Source: a virus. Taken from it: a stretch of DNA of 21,039 nucleotides. The translations under genes were made by a program, and so were the position numbers. This document shows, in pieces, positions 1 to 9,900 of the stretch. The stretch is from positions 1 to 21,039 of the IMG/VR virus record IMGVR_UViG_3300035698_015730; one strand, written 5' to 3'. Positions within the stretch are counted from its first letter, which is position 1. Each line of letters starts with the position of its first letter. Below the pieces are notes generated by a model. That model searched no databases, was not told where the DNA came from, and worked only from the letters and a program-made list of their open reading frames with translations.

Positions 1-871
1 CAATTGATGTATTAAGGGCAAAGTTATGTAAATTACCTTGCCAGCTATCATTGGTCTGTCCGTTTGTTACGCTTGCCCATGTAGCGGTTTCAAAGATGTA
101 ATTACCATTAACATCGTTGTAATCGCCATTCGTGGCTGCATATCCTACCGTGTCAATACAGGTTGTCATTGTGCTGAAATGATTTCCCATGACAAGGGAA
201 CGTCTTAAGGGCATATAAATACCCTTGGTTACTTTATCGCTAAAGTAATTATTGACGATTTCCCAACCGGTAGCAGATGTATTAGGGGCTGAAGTAGCTG
301 AAATACACTCATCCAACCATGTGAAATGGTTATCATGTACCTTGATGTACCCAGGACAACCATTAGCCTTTATACCATATTTGGCTGTAGTGCCGGTTGA
401 CTTGAACACATTATACGCTATTTCTATATCATCCGAATCGTCTGATACGGTTTCGGAAATATCAATAGCTATACCAGAGGTTGCCCCGTCTGGCCTAAAC
501 AAAAATCCTAAGACCTTTGAACCTTTAGATCCGGACAATGTTAAACAAGCCGAATCTGCATCTGCATTCCAACCACCGCTCTCAACACCAAAGCCATGCC
601 CAATAAACGTAACTCTATCGACAGTACAAACAACTGCTTCATCATAATCTGTTGAAGTACCACGGACATGAATAGTGCAGTCAGTTGTTGCTTGGGCAAC
701 GGCAGCAGTAATGGTAGAAAATATTGCACTATTTTCCTTTCCGGGATAATTAGGCCCCTTATCAGAACCGTTATCTACGAAAAGGTGCTCCCCGAATGGA
801 TTGCCAAACGCTGGCAATGGTACACCATAGCTTGAAACACCATTGGGGTAATTTGTTAATTCACCTCTCAT
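1..871 (-). CDS. Beta-helix-type virion or tail protein, C-terminus cut by the window edge
   Basis: The frame is open from ATG 871 to the window edge, giving 290 codons with no stop. A good ribosome binding site (GGAAGG) lies 9 bases upstream. The protein is rich in Gly, Asn, Thr and Asp, with recurring short segments such as IVNNYF, VHDNHF, VMGNHF and VNGNYI. These N-x-(F/Y/I) turns at roughly regular spacing are typical of right-handed parallel beta-helix proteins (pectate-lyase-like folds) used by phages as tail spikes or receptor-binding proteins. It follows the capsid gene in the late operon, which suits a structural role. No catalytic motif or transmembrane segment was seen. The fold assignment is from composition and repeat pattern only, and the rest of the protein is missing. 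Confidence 0.75.
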   Translation of the reverse strand, partial: MRGELTNYPNGVSSYGVPLPAFGNPFGEHLFVDNGSDKGPNYPGKENSAIFSTITAAVAQATTDCTIHVRGTSTDYDEAVVCTVDRVTFIGHGFGVESGGWNADADSACLTLSGSKGSKVLGFLFRPDGATSGIAIDISETVSDDSDDIEIAYNVFKSTGTTAKYGIKANGCPGYIKVHDNHFTWLDECISATSAPNTSATGWEIVNNYFSDKVTKGIYMPLRRSLVMGNHFSTMTTCIDTVGYAATNGDYNDVNGNYIFETATWASVTNGQTNDSWQGNLHNFALNTSI

Positions 872-934
872 TTTATAGCCCTTCCAAGAAACTGACGGGT
901 AGTATAAATCAGAGAGCTACCCGTCAGCACCCCA

Positions 935-1846
935 TTAAACTCCGGGAGACCCGAAGATGCCACGCTCATCAGAACAGCCGACAGCATATCGAGCGGAAGC
1001 TTTGTATTTGCCATTTTCGGTATCGAAATCATTGTCATGCTTGAAGTTATCAGCACGTCTTTCCTGATAAGTCAAGCCCTGAGGACAATTTGTAGTAACG
1101 AACCATGCTTTTTCATCAGTGAGATAATGATTAACTTCTGCACCCTTAGGAATCTTATTTGTCGCCTTAATCACGTTGATCGCGTTATTAGCGCTACCGG
1201 GTGTGAGGGTTGACATAAGAATCCTACTTGCATCAAACTCAAGGTCCGTAGGAATAACTAGAGCTTCTGGCCGGATAGCGATTTTTAAGCCCCTATCGTT
1301 TGTAAACTTACCGATATCTATACAAGCTTGTTCAAGGGAAGCCTCGCTAAGATCAGCAGCAGTTGCTAGTTCATTTGCCCATGTACCACCGGTGATCTTA
1401 ACATGCACCGCAGAGCAAAGTTCCACTCCGTCAGGCTGGGTGTAATCGCTGTTAAAAGCTCGGTTTAATACATTGGCGGCAACTGTTTCTTTGGTTTGTC
1501 TCATTGAGAAAGCAAGCGCAGTTGCTCTTGTTAGGGAGAACTGTGCGTATTGATTATCATCGTACATCTCTTCGGTTATAATAAAACCTAATGAATACGT
1601 CACATTAGTAAATCGTTTCGTATAACCTTGGATTGCGGAGTCGTAAGACACCGATCCGCCCTGGGTTTTAATTGGTGCAAGCCCAAAGCCGGTAGTACCC
1701 TGGACCTCTTCAAATGCTTTGTCAGAGGTCGTGAACTTGAATACTTTGCTGTATTCAGGTGTATGTTCCTTATATGCCATGCCATAAATGGCTTTTATGC
1801 CAGGCCACAGCAACTTAGGAAAACTGCCAGTAGTTATAACGCCCAT
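935..1846 (-). CDS. Major capsid protein, probable HK97 fold
   Basis: A 303-residue protein with start ATG 1846 and a close AAAGGAT binding site. The N-terminus (ITTGSFPKLLWPGIKAIYG) resembles that of phage major head proteins of the Mu gpT-like class, which share the HK97 fold. The internal SLGFIITEEMYDDNQY segment and a C-terminal half rich in beta-type residues fit as well. Size and position, immediately downstream of a decoration-like protein and a scaffold-like protein in a portal-terminase operon, support the call. It would form the icosahedral shell. The assignment comes from recalled family resemblance plus gene order, not a search. Confidence 0.82.
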   Translation of the reverse strand: MGVITTGSFPKLLWPGIKAIYGMAYKEHTPEYSKVFKFTTSDKAFEEVQGTTGFGLAPIKTQGGSVSYDSAIQGYTKRFTNVTYSLGFIITEEMYDDNQYAQFSLTRATALAFSMRQTKETVAANVLNRAFNSDYTQPDGVELCSAVHVKITGGTWANELATAADLSEASLEQACIDIGKFTNDRGLKIAIRPEALVIPTDLEFDASRILMSTLTPGSANNAINVIKATNKIPKGAEVNHYLTDEKAWFVTTNCPQGLTYQERRADNFKHDNDFDTENGKYKASARYAVGCSDERGIFGSPGV

Positions 1847-1863
1847 CAGTCTATCCTTTCGGT

Positions 1864-2433
1864 TTAGGTCGCAGCCGCGCCGGTTTCAAGCCTAAGTGCA
1901 TGTACATTGAATTTACATTCACATTCAGCATTTGCCCCAATGGCATTGTCCTCTATATTATAGAGACGAAGAATCTTGAGCATCAAGGTATTCGTTGTTC
2001 CTGCCTCCGAATAATCGAGTTCTTCAGTCGATATTCCGGTTGTGGTGTCGCAGCCGGTTACTGTTGGTTTCGTGTTCAAACCAATATCGGCAGCAGTAAG
2101 AGTACCATCTTCCTGAGCAATCATAATAATATCAGGATCATCACAAACCATAACATATCCACCGGTGGAAGCCGGTACATACGTTTTTGACAGGTCCGTA
2201 GCAAGAGGTGTTCTGCCGATTACCACGCCAAGCGGTAAATCGGTTGCACCTGCTTTTGCAATTGTTGGGATGCCTCTTGAGTCAGCGGATCCGGCTAACT
2301 TGACAATATCACCAACACCTATGGCAGTACCATAATCGCTGGCAATATTATATATATTAGCTAGTCCGTTATAAGGCGCTCCCGTGATATGTTTCAAGGG
2401 TGTGAACCCATGAGTTCTATCTGTGTTCGCCAT
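1864..2433 (-). CDS. Head decoration-like structural protein
   Basis: A 189-residue protein starting at ATG 2433 with AAGGGAG upstream. The opening MANTDRTHGFTPLKHITGAP followed by an AxxYNIASDYGTAIGVGDIVKL stretch resembles small structural proteins found next to the capsid gene in many podovirus-like phages. In those, a conserved G-D-x-V segment begins a beta-barrel. It is small, beta-rich and lacks charged coiled coil, so it is more likely a decoration or cement protein than a scaffold. It sits 17 bases upstream of the capsid gene in the same transcript. The function is inferred from context. Confidence 0.65.
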   Translation of the reverse strand: MANTDRTHGFTPLKHITGAPYNGLANIYNIASDYGTAIGVGDIVKLAGSADSRGIPTIAKAGATDLPLGVVIGRTPLATDLSKTYVPASTGGYVMVCDDPDIIMIAQEDGTLTAADIGLNTKPTVTGCDTTTGISTEELDYSEAGTTNTLMLKILRLYNIEDNAIGANAECECKFNVHALRLETGAAAT

Positions 2434-2462
2434 TTTAAACTCCCTTACGAGTAATTAATTAT

Positions 2463-3020
2463 CTAAGTGAGTTGGACCCCTTTTCCATATGATCCATCTC
2501 CTGTAACCGCAAGGCCGTTTTTAACTCCCCGTTGAGTTGTTCCGTCTCTCTTTATATCATCTTCGCCCCTGTCAACTTCTTCTTGTTTTTTTCTCTGATC
2601 TTCAGCATATAACTCCTCAGGAATCTCCATCAATACACCATCAATTCCACCACCAACGGCCTTTATCACTGGCGACCCTTGTTGCGAGTCAGCACCAGCG
2701 CTTTTGTCACCACCTTCTGTTTTTTCTAGTACAACTCTCCATCCGCCTTTTTCCGCTTGCCTAATAGCATCATCAACATCATTGAAGATCCTACGCGCGA
2801 AACCAGGCCTGTTCTCAAACTGTAATCGGTTTCTGTTGGCAATAGGTATTCTGTTGTCTCTTTTTGGTTTGTCAGTCCTAAACCTTCCAGCTACTAAAAG
2901 TTCTTTGCCTGATCGCCTTGTTCGTTTCTCTGGTACTTTTTCTTCTTGCTGTGTTTCTTCTGATTTTTCTTCAATATTTTGTGCCATTTCTTCGAAGTCG
3001 TTTGTTTTTTTATCAGTCAT
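2463..3020 (-). CDS. Virion-associated protein of unknown function
   Basis: A 185-residue protein whose ATG overlaps the stop codon of the upstream gene (TAATG) and has GGGGAG as binding site. The first 40 residues are highly charged and look disordered. Residues about 60-100 (RNRLQFENRPGFARRIFND, then a DDAIRQAEKGGWRVV segment) look like a conserved block known from small proteins near phage capsid genes, where it recurs without assigned function. The C-terminus is low-complexity and rich in Gly, Asp and Lys. A role in head assembly is plausible from position only. Confidence 0.6.
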   Translation of the reverse strand: MTDKKTNDFEEMAQNIEEKSEETQQEEKVPEKRTRRSGKELLVAGRFRTDKPKRDNRIPIANRNRLQFENRPGFARRIFNDVDDAIRQAEKGGWRVVLEKTEGGDKSAGADSQQGSPVIKAVGGGIDGVLMEIPEELYAEDQRKKQEEVDRGEDDIKRDGTTQRGVKNGLAVTGDGSYGKGVQLT

Positions 3021-3919
3021 TATCCATTCTCCCCAATCTCTTCAAGTTCTCTGATGTAGTCATCAACATTAAAATTAGGTACGGTTTTTTTAAAGTTGTC
3101 AACTACGTTCTTTTGTTCATGTGTCAAATCATTATATGTAGCATGTACTTTTTCATTTGAACCACCGTCATCAACCCTTGATAACTTTTGGCCCGGAAGT
3201 TTAATAACTTCAGTCTTTTTCGAATTTACAAAACGTGTCATTTTTGCATCAACAACATCAAGCACATCTTCTATGGGTATAGTGTCGCCTAGCTTATTGG
3301 CGATGCCCTGTGCCATTACTCTTAACTCAGGATCATCATTGAACCAAGGATTTTTTACTTCCCAAGCAGCTAATGTTTTTTTTTCGTCAGAAACGTTTTT
3401 TGGCTTTGTTTCCGGTGGTATTTCATCGGTCAAGTCTGTCATTTCTTTCTCGACCTTTTCAACACCTGCAATATCACCATCGGTAATAGCCCTTTCCTTA
3501 TCAGCCTTGAGTTCCTCGAGTCTTCTTTCAACCCTTGCCTTTACCAGTTTATCCCTATGTATGTTTTGATCTACAACTATTGATTCCAGATTATCGATTT
3601 TTTTCTCGAGAATATCAATTGTATCGCCCTTTGTCCGCGTTACTTCCTGGGCATTTTTTATATATGTTAAAGGATCAAGGAATGTCCTGCCTTTCGCCTT
3701 ATCACCCATCTCCTCTTTTGTTTGATACCCCATTGACTTCGCAATTGCCAAGGTATGAGCATTTTCTATTTCCTGCCTTGCCCCAGGTGTAATAGTTTCA
3801 ACCGCTAGTTTTCCCGGCTCTTTTTCCGGTTCAGGAGTATTTTGATCATTTACACCTTTATAATCGCCGTTCATTACTATTTCACTTGTGTTGCCTTCAA
3901 CTGGTTTTTCATCAGCCAT
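3020..3919 (-). CDS. Scaffold-like head assembly protein
   Basis: A 299-residue, strongly charged protein with long predicted helices. Residues about 95-165 form a Lys/Glu-rich coiled-coil stretch. The N-terminal 40 residues are acidic and probably disordered, and the C-terminal 40 contain the DDYIRELEEIG helix. High charge, helicity, lack of cysteine and the place between portal and capsid genes match phage scaffolding proteins, which guide capsid assembly and are then lost. The ATG at 3919 overlaps the GroES-like stop by 8 bases and follows GAGGG, so the two are probably translationally coupled. There is no sequence-family proof. Confidence 0.6.
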   Translation of the reverse strand: MADEKPVEGNTSEIVMNGDYKGVNDQNTPEPEKEPGKLAVETITPGARQEIENAHTLAIAKSMGYQTKEEMGDKAKGRTFLDPLTYIKNAQEVTRTKGDTIDILEKKIDNLESIVVDQNIHRDKLVKARVERRLEELKADKERAITDGDIAGVEKVEKEMTDLTDEIPPETKPKNVSDEKKTLAAWEVKNPWFNDDPELRVMAQGIANKLGDTIPIEDVLDVVDAKMTRFVNSKKTEVIKLPGQKLSRVDDGGSNEKVHATYNDLTHEQKNVVDNFKKTVPNFNVDDYIRELEEIGENG

Positions 3920-4229
3920 TCTTTTTCCCTCTTTCTATAATTAATACATCTTCATCATTAATAATTCTGAGTTCTTCTTTGTCTACTTCCTCCAGTTTAA
4001 GTGTTGATCCGGAATACCTTGCGAAATGAATTGTGTCGCCTTTTTTCAATGCTACCTCATCATGGTCAGTCCCGAAAGCCGTTGGGCCAACATCCAGCAC
4101 CAAACCCTTTGTTGTTGCCATCTGATCGGTGTCTCGTGTTTCATCGGGAAGGTATATTCCTCCGTCCGAATATTCTTTTACCTTTTCTGGTTTTACTAGA
4201 ATTCTCCAACCCATTACTTCTGGCTTCAT
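3912..4229 (-). CDS. GroES-like co-chaperonin
   Basis: A 105-residue protein close to the normal length of GroES (about 95-100). It shows the family layout: RILVKPEKV at the start (first beta strand), GGIYLPDETRDT (the mobile loop region that docks to GroEL), then GLVLDVGPTAFG, LKKGDTIHFARYSGS and a final EELRIINDEDVLIIE strand. Family knowledge: phage GroES-like proteins such as T4 gp31 work with host GroEL to fold the capsid protein. Its place just before the scaffold and capsid genes fits this. The start ATG 4229 has an AAAGG site. It directly follows an intrinsic terminator, so its expression may depend on read-through. Confidence 0.9.
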   Translation of the reverse strand: MKPEVMGWRILVKPEKVKEYSDGGIYLPDETRDTDQMATTKGLVLDVGPTAFGTDHDEVALKKGDTIHFARYSGSTLKLEEVDKEELRIINDEDVLIIERGKKNG

Positions 4230-4251
4230 CTGTTTTTACCTTTCTGTTAAT

Positions 4252-4292
4252 AAAAAAAGCCCGTATCTGCAAAACATTTGCAAAATACGAGC
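4252..4292 (-). terminator. Intrinsic terminator or attenuator upstream of GroES
   Basis: On the minus strand, GCTCGTAT (4292-4285) pairs with ATACGGGC (4266-4259) through 8 pairs including one G-T. An inner stem TGCAAA/TTTGCA closes the loop, and seven T follow (4258-4252). It lies between the 57-aa gene and the GroES-like gene within the late operon. There is no clear promoter in the short gap, so it may attenuate rather than end transcription. Confidence 0.75.
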
Positions 4293-4336
4293 TTAGAATT
4301 AGTTTTCTTTTCTGTAGAAAGTATTCCGAAGTATCG

Positions 4337-4510
4337 TTATTTTATTTTGTGTTTAATGTTCTCGTTCACATCAACGAATCTTATGCCTCCCTCGAACATG
4401 CTTATTTCAATAAAGATACCACCAGTTTTTTTGGCAGATTCCCATTCTTCAAAAAATTTAGTCACCTGCTCTTCAATTTGTAATATATATCTTTTTTTTG
4501 ATTTGTCCAT
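4337..4510 (-). CDS. Small charged protein, unknown
   Basis: A 57-residue protein (MDKSKKRYILQIEEQ...). The start chosen is ATG 4510, just after the stop of the preceding gene, with AAGGAAG about 15 bases upstream. An alternative ATG at 4540 would overlap that gene, add ten mostly Lys/Arg/Asn residues, and have its AAGG too close. The middle (KFFEEWESAKKTGGIFIEI) suggests a helix followed by two strands. No family recognised. It is the last gene before the internal terminator. Confidence 0.55.
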   Translation of the reverse strand: MDKSKKRYILQIEEQVTKFFEEWESAKKTGGIFIEISMFEGGIRFVDVNENIKHKIK

Positions 4511-4517
4511 CTTTTTT

Positions 4518-4766
4518 TTATTTTTCTTCCTTATCTTCATCCTTCACATCGGTTGCCCAGGTCATCATTTCCTGTATCCCATCAGCTTTTGAAACGGAAG
4601 AACTATAACGAAATGCTGTCCCGGTTAGGTCATCTTTATCAAGACAATCCCCTTCTCCGACACCAGTTCTTATCTTCTTTATCATTTCATTTGCTTCAAG
4701 CAGGAATATTTGTGTTATCGGGTGCTGTAGCCATGCTCTCTGATCCTCCGGCTCCACGTTTCTCAC
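4518..4766 (-). CDS. Small protein overlapping the portal 3' end
   Basis: An 82-residue protein starting at GTG 4766, inside the last 71 bases of the portal gene. The sequence AAGGAG lies 6 bases before the GTG, a strong site that decides this start. The segment RAWLQHPITQIFLLEANEMI resembles small proteins that follow portal genes in T7- or P22-like phages, where a WLQHP-type motif recurs. Mostly helical and acidic at the C-terminus. A head or portal accessory role is inferred only from position. Confidence 0.72.
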   Translation of the reverse strand: MRNVEPEDQRAWLQHPITQIFLLEANEMIKKIRTGVGEGDCLDKDDLTGTAFRYSSSVSKADGIQEMMTWATDVKDEDKEEK

Positions 4767-6783
4767 TATCTTCTCCTTCTATGTATTTTGTCTGTTCATC
4801 TATAACGCTTTCGTATTCTTTCATTTCTCCCTCTAAGCCCTTGATAGTCTCTTCGTATTCTTTCATCTGCGGTCCGGCTTCATTAGCTTCTGCATCAGAT
4901 ACAGCTTTAAGTGCATCTGCTTTGGCTTTTATTGTATCAGCCTCGAGTTTCAAATTTTCGTATTTGCTTTTATTGGCCTCTAATGCAAGTTTCTTTTCCT
5001 CGATATCAACTTTCCGGTTCTCGAGCGCGTTTTTCTCGGCCTCTGCAGCTGCCGCGGGATCTTCCGGTTCCTGCATGTTATCAATACCCAATTCGCCTAT
5101 ATCCTGCACGTTAAGAGCCTCGAGATATCTTCTTGTTATTTCCTGATCATTCAATCCCTGGCCTTTGAGGTTCATAAGTTCTTGTGCTATCATAACTTTC
5201 TGAATATTTGTTATGTTATTGGGATCACTTACCGGAACAATATCGAGAGTTTCATCTTCATAATCAAATTTCTTTATTGCTTTCGGATCATCAAGAACAA
5301 TGTAATATGCTGTTTCATCAAGGAAAAGTTTGTTAAGTCTATATAATTTCTTATATTCTGACCTGAATCCCCGATATATTCTTTTATATATTGCATTGAA
5401 CATCTGTAATCCCTGCTCAATCAATGCCAGTGTTGTGGCCGCCGGTATATTCGACCCCGTTTGCTGTCCGCTTAATATTTCAATATTTGCACCCATCTTA
5501 TCGGCAGCATTTAATATCATTTCCAGTAACTTAATAAGCACAATTGAAGGTTTTGCGGTTACTCTAGGTACAATGTTTTTCCGAATATCATCACCCTTTG
5601 TTTTCACGTTATGATATTCATTGAACTTAAATTGTATGGGGCCGCCCTCTCTTCCTTTTCCAACCTCAATTCCTTGGCTAATGAACCCACCACCGGTTAT
5701 CTGATCGGTCCCGGCATCAAATAGTTGGTTAATGGCAGTATTTATAATTTCATTCATGTGGAATAACAGCTTATTGAAGCCCATCCCGTATACACCACCA
5801 TCAAGAGACTGCAGGAAGATAAACCTTGTAAAATAATGCACAGGTTTAATTTTTATTATCTGGCCAGTCTCTTCATTCCTGATAATTCCATCGGCATCAA
5901 ACCTAGCTACGATCCTGACTATCTTTCTTGTGGCATGGTGCATAGTAACAATATATGGCTCTTTGTAGTCATCACCATCCAAATCCCACCATCGATGCTG
6001 TTCAAGAAATGTTATCTGGTTATCACCGTCATTAGGATCTGTTTTTGTTTTATTTCCGCGTTCATCTGCCGTATAATCAAGATTTACATCTTCATCCGGC
6101 TCCTGGTGCATTGTTGCCCTATAATCGAATTTCGTAAACATCCCAGATCTTATGCGTTCTTCTATTTCATTTGGGAGTAATGTATAAACATGCGTTATCC
6201 GCGGTGCGGTTTCGACACTCTTTGCTTTATAATTAATAACAACCCTTATCGGATCTATTGCCTTTGATACATTAACCTTACTCTCAGAATTGAACCATGT
6301 TTTTTTAAAGTAGCATCCATCCATCGGCAAACAACTTAGCAGCTGGTCCGTATTATCCTCCCAATCTTCCATTTCATCAAACAACTGATAATTCATATGC
6401 TCCTGCACTCTTTCAGCCCTTGCTTTTTTAATGCCTTCTGGATCTTCGCCAATAACACGGCCCTTAATAACATTACGATCCTTTATTAAGTTCGGATATG
6501 CCCTTGAAGAAAAATTAAGAATCGCCTGTATCATTAACGGATACTTAACATTAGAAGCATTATCGAATGGGAAATTCTTTGGCTCCCCTGTCATTAAAGC
6601 AAGTTTTTTCCCCTCATAATATATTTTTTCCCAGTCTTCACGGCTTTGCTTATCAACCCTATACTCTTGCTCAACAATATTTGATATGTCATTGAGAAGT
6701 TTTTCGTCAAGGTATTTGCATATGTTATCAGAACTTAAAAATTTACTTACCAGTGTATTGTAGGCTTTCTCATGGACGTTCAT
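4696..6783 (-). CDS. Portal protein
   Basis: A 695-residue protein, the usual size for large podovirus-type portals. Its start ATG 6783 has AAAAAGGGG upstream. The N-terminal half contains NFPFDNASNVKYPLMIQA, then RAYPNLIKDRNVIKGRV, and a DWEDNTDQLLSCLPMDG helix. These are typical of portals that form the dodecameric DNA channel and bind terminase. Residues about 565-670 form a long Ala/Glu/Lys-rich coiled coil, as in the crown or barrel of P22-like portals. It lies downstream of the terminase and upstream of the scaffold and capsid genes, the classical order. The assignment rests on motif resemblance, length and synteny. Confidence 0.88.
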   Translation of the reverse strand: MNVHEKAYNTLVSKFLSSDNICKYLDEKLLNDISNIVEQEYRVDKQSREDWEKIYYEGKKLALMTGEPKNFPFDNASNVKYPLMIQAILNFSSRAYPNLIKDRNVIKGRVIGEDPEGIKKARAERVQEHMNYQLFDEMEDWEDNTDQLLSCLPMDGCYFKKTWFNSESKVNVSKAIDPIRVVINYKAKSVETAPRITHVYTLLPNEIEERIRSGMFTKFDYRATMHQEPDEDVNLDYTADERGNKTKTDPNDGDNQITFLEQHRWWDLDGDDYKEPYIVTMHHATRKIVRIVARFDADGIIRNEETGQIIKIKPVHYFTRFIFLQSLDGGVYGMGFNKLLFHMNEIINTAINQLFDAGTDQITGGGFISQGIEVGKGREGGPIQFKFNEYHNVKTKGDDIRKNIVPRVTAKPSIVLIKLLEMILNAADKMGANIEILSGQQTGSNIPAATTLALIEQGLQMFNAIYKRIYRGFRSEYKKLYRLNKLFLDETAYYIVLDDPKAIKKFDYEDETLDIVPVSDPNNITNIQKVMIAQELMNLKGQGLNDQEITRRYLEALNVQDIGELGIDNMQEPEDPAAAAEAEKNALENRKVDIEEKKLALEANKSKYENLKLEADTIKAKADALKAVSDAEANEAGPQMKEYEETIKGLEGEMKEYESVIDEQTKYIEGEDSEKRGAGGSESMATAPDNTNIPA

Positions 6784-6808
6784 TTGTATTCCCCTTTTTA
6801 ATAACCGG

Positions 6809-6904
6809 TTACACTTTCCTTAAACTTTTACCCGTATAATTCCAATCATGGCCTATTAGACAGAGTTTACCAAGATATTTATTTTTAGGTATATTTGTTT
6901 CCAT
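6809..6904 (-). CDS. 31-residue protein with CxxGHDW motif, possibly truncated zinc finger
   Basis: This short frame between terminase and portal begins at ATG 6904 with AGGAAA about 11 bases upstream. The segment LCLIGHDWNYTGKSLRKV matches the first half of a small zinc-binding module seen in phage proteins (C-x2-GH-x5-TG-x-SLR, normally followed by a C-x2-C pair). Here the frame stops before the second cysteine pair. It is either a shortened functional peptide or a remnant. It fills most of an otherwise empty 135-base gap. Confidence 0.5.
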   Translation of the reverse strand: METNIPKNKYLGKLCLIGHDWNYTGKSLRKV

Positions 6905-6918
6905 ATTATTATGATTTC

Positions 6919-9900
6919 CTAATAACCCGTAACACTACTCCTGCCAAGCTCTCTATATGGATAATCATCTTCATCGTCATAATCATCTACAGCAGTATTT
7001 ATGCTCTGGAATATCCTTACAATTGCGTATTGCAAGGCGTCATGGATATGTGAAAAGCGGTTCTTAGACGGCTTATCGGAATACCATTCTGTGTTACCGA
7101 TTTTCGGGTAACAGTATCCTCCAAGAAAACCATTGAGTAGTCTTGCGAGAGCTGGATCGATTGTTAACCCATTAATCCTGCCCAGCAATTGTTCAACGGC
7201 GTTTATTCTCATTGTTAGGTTCTGTTCAGACGGATATACTTCTACTCCGCATTCTTCGTACATAATCTTTGAATTACTGGTAAATCCACCACTACCGCGG
7301 CTATATTCATTGTCGCCTGCAGGATCCCCGAAATCTAAATACTTCGCCCCAGGGAATCTTTGATTACAAACCGTCACCACTCCTGTTGCAAAAGCAGCAA
7401 TATTTTCTCTGTCGGTTGTGAATTCAAGTAATGCCTGTACGCTTGTATCTGTTGGCATATCCAAAACAATCGCAGCTGGTATATTCCCCGAGTTATCCCA
7501 ACCCCTTATGATCTTACCACCTTTCCACTCTAACGGTGTTCGGGATTCGTGCATGTCTCTCCGGAAGTTATTATATATGATCTTACCCTTGATGATAATA
7601 CCAGGTTTCCCCTGTATATACATATCGGCCCAGTCAGGATCGTCTTTATAGTCATTCTTTAAATCTTCATAATATCCTTCTCTTAAATTCTCTTCATTCT
7701 CATATGGCGGTTGCCAAAACCCAGCATGTCCTGGGAGAGGCTCATCCTTTGGTTTCGGTCCTGGAGGCGGTACGTTCCAAGCAAACTGTGAATATGTGGG
7801 GTGTTCTACGTCTGGCGGGTTAGTTGTTTCAATTCCAAATCTTACAGGACATTTCTTCGGATATCTTCCTAATCTGTTTTTTAACATCTTTTTAACGTTT
7901 TCATCGACTTCAATACTTTCGTCTATCCAATATCCGGTTAATTCCAAGGATTTAAACTTCTTAACATCATCAGGGTTATCACAACTCCTGAATAATAACT
8001 CGGCTACAACATCAAACTGCGGATGCCTGATGTACATAATTTTATTGCCGAGTTTCGATTTTTCGAAGTATTCGGCCATGGGGAACCATTCGCGGACCGT
8101 CTTTAGGGTCGTGTCTATGAGTTCGGGATAAGTCTGGCCTGACCATACAGCCTTACCATTACGCCTAACATAAACGACATGAGAAGGAACTTCAACACAA
8201 TAAACGGTTCCATCGTATTCTTGCTTCGACCAATGTTTCTTTAGTATCATTGGGTAAGAACGTAGTTTTGTTCTTATTGTTATTGTATACCCACCTTTTA
8301 CACCATTTATAGCAGAACATTTACCGGATTTGAATATTATTTCTTGCAGATCATCGGCAAGTTGTTTTGAAGAAGTATAGAGAATATCAACTTTTTTAGG
8401 ATTCCCGTTTTTAAAACTACCATCACCTTCCTGGTATCCTTTGAGGAAAGCTCTTAAATGTGCTACCGGTGCGTTTTTTATCCATTGTGGTATAAACTTT
8501 GTCTTTGCTTTCCCATATTGAGATAATTCGGTTATTAACTGTTTAATAAATAAAGGAGCTACACTCAAAACATAATTATAGCATCTATTTAAAGAATTAT
8601 TACTATACTTCCCAAAATCTAACTTTTTAGAAATGCTATATTTTAATTTATTCTTTTCTAATAATTTTTCAACATACATATCCTCTCTTGGGTTTTGGGT
8701 TAAAATTAATCTATATTTATTATAAGCCCCACTTCTACTGTCTTTGTATATTCCAGCACATCCTTCGGCATACCAAAAACCTAAAAATTCATAAAACGCC
8801 TCTGACTCACTAGTTTCGCCACCATTCCATTCCCCGACAGAACTCATTCTGTTCAACATACCAATCCCATATATATCTTCGGCCTTCACTTGCTCATATT
8901 CATTCCACACTTTCTTACGTGTTTTTCTTTTTGATATCCAGAGATGATGATTGGGTGTAACTAGTAAATCCATATTATGTGATTTAATGCCTATCATTTC
9001 ACCTTTATATGGCGATAGATAATAACCCGTGGGGAATTCATAAACTAGTTTGCCGTTAACATTCGTAGCAACTTTATCTGTACATAACAAGTCTTTAAAC
9101 AGAACCCACCCACGCAACTCAGTTAAAATTTCCGCTTGATCATCGAAACAATTTCTTATTACAGCCCAACGAGTTACCTTAATTCCGTACTTCTGAAAAA
9201 GGAAGAGTGGCTTGTAAAAACCTACCTCCATGGAAGCCGCTGATGTCTTTCCGGAATTGCCGGAAACGAATATTCTTCCATTGCGCCTTAGGACCAACAT
9301 TCCGGTTGGCACGGTAAAGCAATATTTAAATCCATCTTCGGATGGTTTTTTACTTATCTCACAACTATCGTTCCGCATTATCACTTTGGACTTAATGGAT
9401 CCCTTTGGAGCGATATGCACAATATATACTGGGTTCCAACCCTTATCATCATAATGATCCGTTGATATTGTTGCCCTACCACCTGTTGCATGGACAGCGT
9501 ATTGCATAAAGTCAGCTTCATCTTTATGAGTAGTGCTAAATCTTGTATCGCTTCCTTCGTACAAACCATCCCAATTTGACATTTCATCTATTACAATCTC
9601 CAGTTGCCGCTGTGATAATCTCCACCCAAAATCAGTAAGTTTTTTGGTTTTTATTGGTGGCACAAATGCATACCCAACTTCTGTCGGCCTATTCTTGGCA
9701 GGATGAACAGTAAATGCTATTCCTGCAGCTATCAACAATTGCTGCAACCGTTCTTTTTTTCTTTCTTTTCTTAACACCACTCTTTGCTTTATGCCATTCT
9801 TATCAATACTTCCATCGGCACAAAACATCACCATTACTCTCAGTTCCGCAGCACTTATGGGACAATCTCTTTCGCATACCGTGAAATTAATAGGTATTTC

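Noticed and set aside
960-1125. CTGATGA matches on the minus strand in the capsid gene, possible hammerheads
   Set aside because: No GAAA follows at the right distance and no stems pair; they are ordinary codons.
4553-5146. Long plus-strand frame of 197 codons
   Set aside because: It lies opposite the portal gene, is Ser- and Phe-rich without a ribosome site, and mirrors the coiled-coil codons of the true gene.
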